Assembly (NCBI RefSeq): GCF_029227915.1
Contig: NC_079882.1
Coordinates: 28,884,001-28,948,000, forward strand
From: Hydractinia symbiolongicarpus
Lineage: Eukaryota; Cnidaria; Hydrozoa; Anthoathecata; Hydractiniidae
Direction: 5' to 3'
DNA: 64,000 nucleotides
Made by a program: the position numbers and the translations under genes. Below the pieces are notes generated by a model. It ran no database searches. It had not been told where the DNA came from and saw nothing but the letters and a program-made list of their open reading frames with translations. Numbering within the stretch: the stretch's first letter is position 1; each line of letters begins with the position of its first letter. This document shows, in pieces, positions 23,301 to 33,300 of this stretch.

Positions 23301-26300
23301 AATGTGATGGTAGGTTATCCCAAATCTTTGGTCCCAGGGCTGATAAGCTATTAGTTCCAAAAGTCGCGGTCCTTTTCCTTGAGACTACCAAATTATTTGT
23401 ATTTTGTTCTCTGACTATCCTACCGTTATCATTTAAACAAAATATATCTTTCATAAAAAGAGGGCTGCTGTTATTTATAGTTTTAGAGATTTCTATACAC
23501 AATGACCGTAAGCAATTTACATTCATGTGACTCTTGCTGGAATTTTTAAGTAAATTTTCGTATGTACTTACCGTATCATTATACAGAAATCTTAATGCTC
23601 GTTTTTGTATCATTTCGACTTTAGATAAAGATTTAGAAGAAGAAAAATGCCATATAAGGGAACAATAATTGAAATTTGCGTTGAACTAAAATATATTTTG
23701 CTTGAAAGGATAAGAAACTTCTAAATCGAAATAAGGCATTTAGTTGGGCTGATGCTTTGCGACACAAATCACTAACGTGTCTGTCAAAATTTAATTTATT
23801 GTCTATAGTCACACCTAGTAATTTCACGTTATTTTCACTTTCAATAGTTTTATTTCCTATATTAAATTTTAGACCTAAATTATCTGCCTTATTCTTTGTC
23901 AGAATTATCGAGTGAAACTTTTCAGGGTTTGCAATCATTTTATTCTCTTTTAACCAGGAGAGGGCAGTTTTAGCTTCGTTTTCTAAAGTATTTATCAAAT
24001 TAGGAATAGAATTTGAGAAGTTGGATATTGTGTTATCATCAGCGTAATTATGTAGCTTATATTTTTCTATAAAAAGAAACAAATTATTTATAAATATATT
24101 GAATATGATAGGTCCCAAAATAGAACCTTGTGATACACCAGATAAGATAATTTGAAATAGACTATAGATCCCATTTATTCGAGTGGCTTGCTATCAGTAA
24201 GATAAGATAGAATGAATTGAAGAGACTTATTGTCAAATCCATAAGCAGCTAATTTCGCAATTAGTAAGTCATGTGGTACACAGTCAAAAGCTTTTGAAAG
24301 ATCCATCAAGATCGCACCCACCACATAATTCTTATCAAGTTTACTCTTCCATTCCTCTATTAAGCGAATTAGTACTTGTTGGGTACTATAGCATTTCCTA
24401 TAGGCGGAGAGAAAGGTCGACAATTTTGATTCCATATAAGCGGTTATTTGTTCTTTCATAACCCTTTCGTAAAATTTAGAAAAAACATTTAAAACACTGA
24501 CAGGCCTGTAGTTTGATATTTTAGTTTTATCTTTTCCTCCCTTATCCAATGGCGTTACAGCAGCTCGCTTAGCTTTGCTTGGAAATTTGTTTGAAACTAT
24601 GCTACTATTTATAGCATCTGTTAGTGGCGTTACTAGGTGCCTTTTTGCTAATTTTGTCAGCTTTGATGGTATTGTATCTTCACCTGTTGATACTTTGGTG
24701 TTTAAATCATTAAACAGTTTAGAAATTGTATTTTCATCAACTTCTTGGAATGTAAAGTTCTCATTGTTGTTAGAATCATTGATTTCCTTTATTTTAATGA
24801 TACTTGGATGATTTTCAAAACTATCAACAATTTCTTCAATCATTTTTGACTTATCATTTACATTCTTATATTTTATAGGATTTGGTTTCATGCCACAAGA
24901 ATTTTCTAAAATATTGATGTAGTATTCGTTGAAAAGTTTGGTTAGCTGTTTTTTATCAGTAACTAAACTTTCATTTTGAACGATCGCTATATCTCCTTTG
25001 CTTATTCCACTTTTATTTGATATCAAGGGTTTAACAGTTTCCCAAAACGTTTTTTTGGAAATAAAACCTGATTCTGTTACCCTTTTGAAATGGTTTTTGA
25101 TAGCCTTTTTGCTTAAATTTACACACTTGTTTCTCTGTTTCTTGTACGTGATTTTGTTTTCAGAAGTAGGATTTTTATTGTATTTATTTTTGAACCTAGA
25201 CCTTGTATATATTGCCTTTTTTAACTCTTTTGTCATAAATGGTGCCTCGTTTCCACGCAGAATTTTTTGCTTCTGTGGGGCATGCTTTTCTATAATAGAT
25301 GTGAAAACATTGATGAGGTTTTCATAATTCAGTTCAGGATCTTTACTATTACAAATAAAATTTGCGTTCTCAACATCACGTAAAAAGTTGGCTTCATTAA
25401 AATTTTTGTAACTTCTGTAAATAATTTTTTTGGATGCTAAGCGTGCTAAATGAGATTTTAAAAATGTTGTTACCATTTGATGATGATCACTTAATCCTGT
25501 TTCACATGTTAGTGTGTGTTAAAAACATCTGGGTCTATTTGTAAGAATGACACCTATAGCTGTTCCGTTAGGACTAGCAAAACAGGTTTTGTTTTTGACA
25601 AGATTTTCAAGACTAAAAATATCACAGAAATTATTTAAGGTTTCGAAACCAGAATCGTTCGAGTTATGGCAATCGATATTTATATCACCCATAATTATTA
25701 TGTTTTCGACTTTAGATAGAGCTTTATTTAAAGCTATCTCTAATTCCTCAAAAAAGTTGTTTAAGTTTGAATAATGAGGTGGTCTATAAATACTGATAAC
25801 TGTCCATTTTTTATTTCTTATCGTTAATTCTGAGCAAATGATCTCATTATTTGTTATACCCAAATCATTAACTTGTCTACAGGCTATTCCTTTCTTAACA
25901 TATTCAATTAACCCTCCTCCATTTTTGTTCCTATCTTTTCTAGTTCTAATTTTATAGTTATCAATATAGAATTGTTCGTTTGGAAAACTCTCATCTAGTT
26001 TGGTTTCAGCAAATACAAAATAATCAGGTGAAAATTTTGTCAGAATTTCTCTTGCATCAATTATTTTGTTTCTGAGACTATTAATGTTTAAATAGCCTAA
26101 AAGAGGATTGGAAGGGTACTTAATTCGTAATTTATGTATTTCATCTAAAGAACTTTGGTGAGAATTATGTGTCTTTCCAGCAGAGCCGCTCGGCAAAATA
26201 AACATATTCCGTCTCCATTTGACCACTTCATCGTACGTAGCATTTAGGATAACTGTCAAATCATGGATCGTATGATGACCCCAAATTCCTTTAAAACGTA

Positions 26301-26688
26301 AAGATGATGGCACTGCTTTCGTCAAATCATCACCGTTGTAAAGCGCTGTAGTGGCTTCACTGTCGTTTCCGTTATCTTCCAAATTCTGTTTTAAATTAAA
26401 AACAGTGCAACTTCTCTGGTGGTTGTTAAGTCCAGACACGCTCTTTAATATTCGTCCACAACTATTACAGGTCCTATTAAAAATGCCTATATTAACTGCC
26501 GACTTCTGAATCTTTTCTGCATTATTGTTCGTATCTTTAAAAATAATATTCGTAGCCATTGTCTCAGTGTCATGAACGGAGGTGTTGTTGGAAGAATATT
26601 CCTCGACTGAGACGTTTAAGGTTGTAGAATCTTCTCTCGTTGTATATGCATTTTCCGCGGAAAAAAATTTCTTTATCATTTCATCCAT
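20396..26688 (-). pseudogene. Reverse transcriptase with C-terminal endonuclease-like region, copy 1, split by a LINE
   Basis: The N-terminal part (26688-26178) has a C2H2-like finger (CNSCGRIL...HQRSC) and the segment WGHHTIHDL...WRRNMFILPSGSAGK. The rest resumes at 23034 with KFIAECTRLIDSW, so the two halves join once the LINE is removed. The RT core runs to 21094, with LLVDASNAFNSLNR, a changed TTQEDP where the family has TTQGDP, and AYADD. After a stop, 21001-20396 holds the knuckle CACG...HALSC and the endonuclease-like region. That region lacks about 20 residues found in copy 2, including DVRVF. The copy is dead: insertion, stop, motif mutation and deletion. The family is a poly(A)-type non-LTR-like lineage abundant in cnidarians; I cannot name the clade. 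Confidence 0.8.
23040..26172 (-). mobile_element. APE-type LINE (jockey/CR1-like) inserted in copy 1
   Basis: The segments, in order on the minus strand, are as follows. An AP-endonuclease domain (26160-25519) with YLNINSLRNK, FVFAETKLD, ISIYRPP and IIMGDINID, followed after a frame break by SDHH. An RT (25476-24175 and 24118-23633) with ILMDLSKAFDCVPHDLL, GVSQGSILGPIIFNIFI and YADD. A C-terminal part (23613-23206) ending CNCDECKVPL. At least three breaks inactivate it. The 3' end carries GAAAAGAAAGAAAAG. CTTTC occurs on both sides (23035-23039 and 26173-26177), fitting a short target duplication. No ORF1 is present, so it is probably 5'-truncated. Confidence 0.85.
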
Positions 26689-27081
26689 GTCTAGTTGTCA
26701 AATCATTGGATCACTCAAATTTCTTTTGGTATATAATGAAAGAACACTTTAAATATTATATATCAGCAACAAAGTCTCTGAAAATAATCTAGTAATCTTG
26801 CGGCAGTGTTTCTTTACGTTTTAACGTCACGTCGCTGCATTACCAGATAAATTTTTCACTTCCGATTACAAATTCATATTCATGCATCCGCCATCATTAA
26901 TTTTTTTTTTTTTTTTACATTATATTATATTTAGAAATTATAAAATTACATAGTATCATCCGTTTATTCGGCTTGATACCTTGAAAATTCAAACATACGT
27001 TATTTTATATAATTTTGTTTTGGTCTATTTCTATAGCGAGAGACCGCCGATCAAAATATATAATATATAATGCTATTTCGG
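26689..27081. other. Junction of the two tandem retrotransposon copies
   Basis: It holds the 3' UTR of copy 2, ending in a poly(A) tract (T run at 26901-26916 on the plus strand), and then the 5' leader of copy 1 (about 26900-26689). The first bases after the tract include CCGCCATCATT, close to the YY1 motif that marks L1 5' ends. Confidence 0.6.
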
Positions 27082-29799
27082 CTATCGGAATTCCCTTATT
27101 TCCGATAGTGTGTTGGTCAAAGACATGTCGATATCAGATATGTTAACATCCCGCCGCAATGATCTTGATCCACGCAGGCATAGCAATGTCGATCGGAGTA
27201 ACGAAAAGCAAATTTTCGTTCTGACAAACGTCGTAGCGATAGACGTTGGTATACCACGTTTATCTGTTATCAACTCAGCAAGACGTTGATAGAATCTCTT
27301 GCATTCTCTTCCTAACCCACCGTGTGTAGAAAACACCAAAGGTGTAAAAGAACCATTTTCAACCTGCAAAACCCTTTCGTTGTATAACCTTTTCTTTTCT
27401 TGCTCATTTCTTTCATAGCAACGTTTGATTTCTGTGTTCCTATACCTCTGGGCGTTAAGGTCAAAGACCCTGACATCGCAGAATACCCGTTGGCCAGGAA
27501 TCCAAAAACCAAGTGCGCTAACATCTAATCGAGCTTCATTGGATGTGATCGCACTTTTCTGGTCAAAGCGTTCGTTTTGTAGTGGAGCAAGCATCGGTTC
27601 AATTCGTACGTCTTTACACACTTCTTTCAAAAGCTGAGCAGTTATATCACGAACTTCGTTATGACGTTGTGTGACAAACCCACCCTTTTTGCAGGATAAC
27701 GCATGAGCAAGATCAAACTTTGAGCCACATGCACATTCAAATGGTAACCTGGGTAATTCCCAGTTATATCGAATTCTCAATGCGTCGAAAAACTGCTCCT
27801 TTGTGAGGTAGTAACCACTCTCTTTTATTGGCAGAGTCGTCAACCATTTTGACGCACCTATTTCCTGATTTGCTTCGTTCTGCCTCTTAGCACTTTCATC
27901 CATTTGTGACAATAGTCCTTGCAGAATATTTTGATGGCTTTTATTTCTCTCAGACTTTATTTGGCTTTTCGTTTTGCTGATCTCGTTCGCATTTTCATTT
28001 TGTCTGAGAAGAATATTTACGAGCTCCGTCGTCATTTTCCGAGAATTCTCGTATTCTGTGTCAGAAACATTCTCAAGGATTTTTATTCCTAGACCCCCGA
28101 GACGTGGTGGCAAGGACATTAGCTCCCTCTCTACATCGTTTACAATATGACCACCAGTAATAGCCGGCAACAGTTGGTGTCTTATTACACTTTCCACTGG
28201 TCGCGATGATATTTCTGTGATGGTCCGTAAATAGTATGTGAAGCGATGTTGATATCCACTAACATAGCATGTGTAAGCTGCTTGTGGTTCGATAACAGCT
28301 ATTTCTGAAATTAGTGTGATTTCTTTCACCCATTTCGCGACAATGTCTTCAACGTACTCTTTTCGAAAAGTCTCACTGCCAATAACTGCTCCGAGATGTC
28401 GTTCTCCTGTACATGTAATTTGGATATTTGTTTCTTTGAAGTGTGTTTTTGCTCCTTCAATGTTCTTATCTTTCACAATTAGCCATGATTTCTTTAGCTG
28501 TGGTTGGTAACCAAATTTTGGGCCTTCCACAATGAGCTCGTCCCACCATTTCCGAATGGTGGAAAAATTTCCAACAGCTGTTAAGTCATCAGCAAAAGCT
28601 ACCAATTTCATATCCATATCAGCAATGTTTTTCATTCTATCAAGTAATGGTGTGAGTCCTATTGCGTAAATGGCCATCCCCAACGGGTCGCCTTGAGTGG
28701 TACCTTCTCTTAAACTCAGTTCAGTTCCACCAATCACAAAAAGTCTCGCAGGCTTTATGTAGCAGTTGTTGATGTATGTTGCTAGAATCGGGCAAATGAT
28801 CTTGGTATTATGAAGTGTTGCACTACGGTTCAAGCTATTGAAGGCATTTGCAGCATCAACTAATAAGACACATTCGGCTTCTTCACTAGAGTATGCATCT
28901 TTCATTGCATGTATAGCAGCTTCGCACCCAGATTCATGACCGGAGCACATTTGAATTTTTGAACAAGATTCAATAACATCATTCTTTGATGCGTGCATCA
29001 CGGCTTTTCCAATAATGCTTCTTAAAACCTCTCCTACTCCGATAGGTCTAAGACCAGGGTTCTTGTCTAAAGGCACAAGACGACATCCTAAATACGCGTC
29101 TAAAGAATTATCGTTTACTTCTTCATGGCAAAGTCTTCTTGCAAACTTAGCTATCGCTTTCCGTAAATCTGTTCCAGTGTCGCCATAAACTCTAGACGCT
29201 ATGATTTTGATCCATCCATTCGCATCCATTCCAGATGGTCCGGAGCCGTCTTTTGTTGTCTTCGCTGCTCGCATTATCATGTCTTCGTCAATGACGTCAT
29301 ATACAACGGCATTAACTGATTTGATCGGACCTTGTATCAGCGTGTCTTCGTATGATTCACTTCCTTCAGGATGTTTTTGTCTTAGCATTTCAAGAGTTTC
29401 GTCATTCAAAGGAAGTATTCCTCCAGACATATTGTTCGTCACCACATTAATCGCTTTATGAACATCTCCTTTTTGCATATGGTTCCGGAACTTCCTTGAA
29501 ATAACTGCAATATCTTGCTTTTTTATTACTTTAGGTAGTCGGCTTTAAATCGTCTGTGCCTCATCCATTAGGCTCATAAAATCTCCTTTAAACCATTGTG
29601 TTAGACGTCTGTTTAATGCTTCTACGTGCTCCTTAGATTTCGATGCTTGTGATGGTTTTTGCAGCAGCAGAGCAGGCATGATATGTATAGCTTTTAATGC
29701 TATAGCTCTTAAAGGTGTGTTTTCAATCCACGCATTGAGCAATCTTGTGGTCTCACGTATGTAGGATATATGTATGTAGGATATGTAGGACGCCATCAT
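27082..29799 (-). pseudogene. Reverse transcriptase with zinc knuckle and endonuclease-like region, copy 2
   Basis: An 84-residue frame (29799-29545) and a 798-residue frame (29478-27082) are the same reading frame, separated by one TAA at 29545-29547 and a short uncalled stretch. The RT motifs are intact in appearance: LLVDAANAFNSLNR, EGTTQGDPLGMAIYA and FADDLTAVG. Downstream are a knuckle CACGSKFDLAHALSC, RHNEVRD, and an endonuclease-like region with ARLDVSALGFW, VFCDVRVFDL and YN. It resembles the restriction-like endonucleases of R2-type LINEs. The N-terminal finger and WG region of copy 1 are missing. The first residues are encoded by short ATATGTAGG repeats. It is nearly intact but 5'-truncated. 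Confidence 0.8.
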
Positions 29800-29821
29800 A
29801 ATTCTGTTAATCGCCGTTTAA

Positions 29822-29836
29822 CTCTGCAGAACAATT
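29822..29836. repeat. Right copy of the 15-bp flanking direct repeat
   Basis: It is identical to 20231-20245. It lies about 20 bases upstream (minus-strand sense) of the first recognisable codons of copy 2 and fits a target-site duplication. Confidence 0.8.
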
Positions 29837-30161
29837 CGTTGCGCAAAAAAAGTTTTTTTTTTTGCGAATAGACTGCGGGAGTATTTAATGTGCGTGGGAC
29901 ATTCTTTTCAAAATGTGCGAGAAAATTAGATTACGCAAAACTAACAAAACTTATTAAAATACTGCCGCGGAATTTTAACTCGTTTTGGTAAAAAATTTGT
30001 AATGTAATTTTTTAACTTAACAAAACAAAAAAACTGTTTTAGCTACCACTCCCCAAATCAAAAAGAACAATTTTTACTAGACAAAGTATTATATTTATAA
30101 CAAATAGTTGTCTAAAAAGTCTCAGTACTAAGTTAATTTTGATGTAACAACGTTTTTTCAG
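29837..30161. other. Non-coding sequence before the first seen exon of the channel gene
   Basis: AT-rich, probably the end of an intron. It closes with the acceptor CGTTTTTTCAG at 30151-30161. Confidence 0.5.
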
Positions 30162-30332
30162 GACATAATAGCAAGAATTTTATCATATCCACTTCAAGTG
30201 CGTGTCATTATTCACAATGTGGTACTGGTGTATTAGTATATACACACAATTGTGAAGTCAACTATCCTTTATGGAAAGACAGTTTTTGTCCTCGATACAG
30301 TAATGGCACATGTATCGAGAAAGAATGTCCAT
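30162..30332 (+). other. TSP1-like cysteine-rich exon
   Basis: The exon is phase 1-1. It encodes SACHYSQCGTGVLVYTHNC, then FCPRYSNGTC and KECP. The spacing C-x3-C-G-x-G, a later C, C-x-G-like NGTC and a final CP resembles a thrombospondin type-1 repeat, but the usual Trp residues are absent. It could be another small disulfide domain. It is the most N-terminal piece linked with certainty to the FN3 array. Confidence 0.5.
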
Positions 30333-33300
30333 GTGAGTATTAATTACAATTATCTCCTATTGTGTTTTACTTAGACAATAGTACATATCTAAATGTTCTA
30401 GTTGATGAACCTCAAAATCTACAAGTGTTAAGCACTGGTCAATATAACATTCACATTGAATGGGATTCTTATGACTTAAGCAGCTTGTATTCGCAAGGCA
30501 GTTTCATTCTTATCGTAAGAGCATATGACAGTGACAATGTGTTGGTTGCTTCCCATCATATATCGAGAGGAAGCACTCAATATAACTTTGGTGGACTTAA
30601 TATATTTTCAAACTATACTTTGAGCGTAGAGGGATATTCCCATCTTGGAAAAGTTAGAGGAAATGCAACAAAAATCTCTTCAAGAACTAAACAAGGAGGT
30701 AATATTTATTTAAATATATTTCCAGCAATTTTGCCTAACGGTAAACTTTATACTCCAGTTGTTAAATCATTACCTTAGTTAACTAAGCTTGTTTGAGGAT
30801 GATAAAATTAGTTTCATTTATACATAGCCAACGTGGCTAAATTTTACTCTTTTAAGTAATAGAGGAATTAATTATGTTACTTGGAGTGAGTGAGGCCATC
30901 CGCTTTTCAAAACTTGAGGAAAAACTTGCAATAAAGATCACGTGAACAAAGAACAATAAAAGAAACCAAGCCCTGTCATATTCTGACTGTAGAAAGTTCA
31001 TTTGCAACCCCAAGTAATTTTTCTTCCCTCAACTATTTCAATTATGTAATAAGAAAATTATGCTAAGGTCTTCTGGCTATAAAATCATTGTAATAAAATA
31101 TTCATAAGTCTCCTTCGTTCTTCCATTGATCGCGTGATCAGTGACGCTTAAGTAAGGAATACCACAAAAATGTGTTAAAAGGTGAATAAAAATTTCTAAG
31201 TTAACACTTACCATACATTCCCTAACAGAATGGAAGTAAGGTGCTAGTTTGAGGGAAGTGATTTTTGTTAGAACTTCTTGACCTTAAACTCTAGTGAACA
31301 AGTTAGGAACAAAAACACTTGGGCTTGAAACACTTTTGACTTAACTTGGGATATTTTTCAAGCAAAAATACATTTTTTTATATTTACGCGGCAGCAAACA
31401 TGACAAGAAACCAAAACGCGTTTAGCTACATCACTCATTCCCTTCAAAAATAGGTTTATTATTTTTAAAAAATTGTGAAAATTATTGTTGCAATTGATCA
31501 TTTTTTATTGATTCGGCCTGAATTTTCTATTTAGGTAGACTCAACCCAATAACATTAAATTAGGTCACTAATATTCCATCTTTCTTTATATATAAATATA
31601 TATCTTTTCATTGATTTTTTAGTCCCAAATGGTGCAGCATCGTTTATATTTGCAGAGCCCTATAATTCATCCTGCATGGAATTAAAATGGGAGCATATTC
31701 CAGAAGAGAATGTATTGGGTTATCTTCGGAGTTATGAACTTAAGTATTCTCTTTGGCCTCCTTCAAATTATGTATTTGTTGAAACAGGATTGGTTAATGA
31801 ATATTTGGTCTGCGGATTAGATCCTTTCAGTGATTACAGATTTGAATTACGAGCAAGAAATGATGATTATCTTTCAAATATATACGACCAAATTGAAAAC
31901 AAAACAGGAGAAGCAGGTTAGTGGTTGCTCGAGATTATTAAACTGAAAGCATTAATATTATTGTGCGTCCTTGACAAGCATTTTATATTTGTTGTAGAAC
32001 CGTCAACAGCTCCTGCTATCCAATCAACCACGAATTCAAGTAACACATCCATTTTAATCAAATGGAATAGTGTTGAACTACCAGAATGGAATGGCGTTCC
32101 ATACCTATATTACGTTTTCTACAGTTTAAATGGAACACAGTCATTTCAAAATATGACAGTAGATGCTCCAAATACAGAAGCAAATATTGTTGATTTGTTT
32201 AGCTACACTCTGTATGATTTCCAGGTTGCGGCAGCAACTAGGGCTGGGATTGGACCTAGGAGCAGCATTGTGACAGAAATAACTGGAGAGCATTGTATGA
32301 ACTTCTTTAACTAAGTTTTGTATTTCCATTCAATGTCAACATTGTACACAGTGTCTGTAAATAAAAAAATCTTGACTAAGAAAGGTTCTGTAGTCGAACT
32401 TTAACTATATATAGCTGTTGAACTTTAACTAATATATATATAGCTTTTTTTTATCATAGTACCACTGAGTCCACCTCTCAATGTAACAGGTGAAGACATT
32501 AATGAAACAAGCATAATTGTTCATTGGCTAGAAGTTCCAGAGAGATTACGCAAGGGAATAATTATTGGCTATAATGTTACATGTTATTCCAGCAACTTGA
32601 CGGAAATTATTCAAATCATCCAAATCAATAATGGATCACAACTTGCAACAAACATACACAATTTAACATCATTTACTTGGTATGCTGTGACTGTCACTGC
32701 ATTCACATCTGTAGGTGCTGGTCCGGAAAGTAACGCAACATTAATTCAAAGTGGTATTGGACGTAAGGAAAATAAATTATATGCATAATTTTACTTGTTT
32801 TTACAACCTGCTTTTCTGTCAATGCACTCTCTCTACATCTCGAACTAAAAGTTATCCAGAAAATGTTTCTGAAGTAAAGTGTAAGAGTTAGCTAAAAGTA
32901 CGAAAAATTACCAATGCATGTGTTTTAAGTTGGAGATAGTTTCAGTGTATACGTTTGTAAAGAAAAAGACAATTTTTTACTCATATGCACTTTATTTTTA
33001 GCACCGGATGGATATCCCTTGCATATTTCGGGATATAACATGTCTTCAACATCTATTTTTGTACGATGGGATAATATTTCATTTGATCAGTGGAATGGTG
33101 CATCAGATGGATTTACTCTTCATATCTCACCTCCCGACATTCCTGGTGGTGAAAGAAGCTATCATAGGTAAATTATCGCAGCATATAATTCCTAGATGCT
33201 AATAACGATGTAATTGCTAATTGGTACCTTTTTTTTTCTTTTTGTTTCAGAAGTATAACATCTGCTGTAATTGCAAATTTGGAAGAATTCACACATTACA

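Larger units (their letters stand above)
20231..29836 (-). mobile_element. Nested retrotransposon block flanked by a 15-bp direct repeat
   Basis: CTCTGCAGAACAATT occurs exactly at 20231-20245 and 29822-29836 and brackets three retrotransposon bodies, all on the minus strand. Copy 2 (29799-27082) is 5'-truncated with a poly(A) end at 26916-26901. Copy 1 starts at about 26900 and ends at about 20250. A LINE (26172-23040) sits inside copy 1. A simple reading is that copy 2 inserted first and made the duplication, copy 1 then landed in or next to its poly(A) tail, and the LINE entered last. The order is inference. Confidence 0.7.

Noticed and set aside
24998-25327. 109-codon plus-strand ORF
   Set aside because: It is antisense to the LINE reverse transcriptase and has shadow-like hydrophobic composition. 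The same holds for 21284-21512, 22370-22603, 27425-27637 and 29201-29461.
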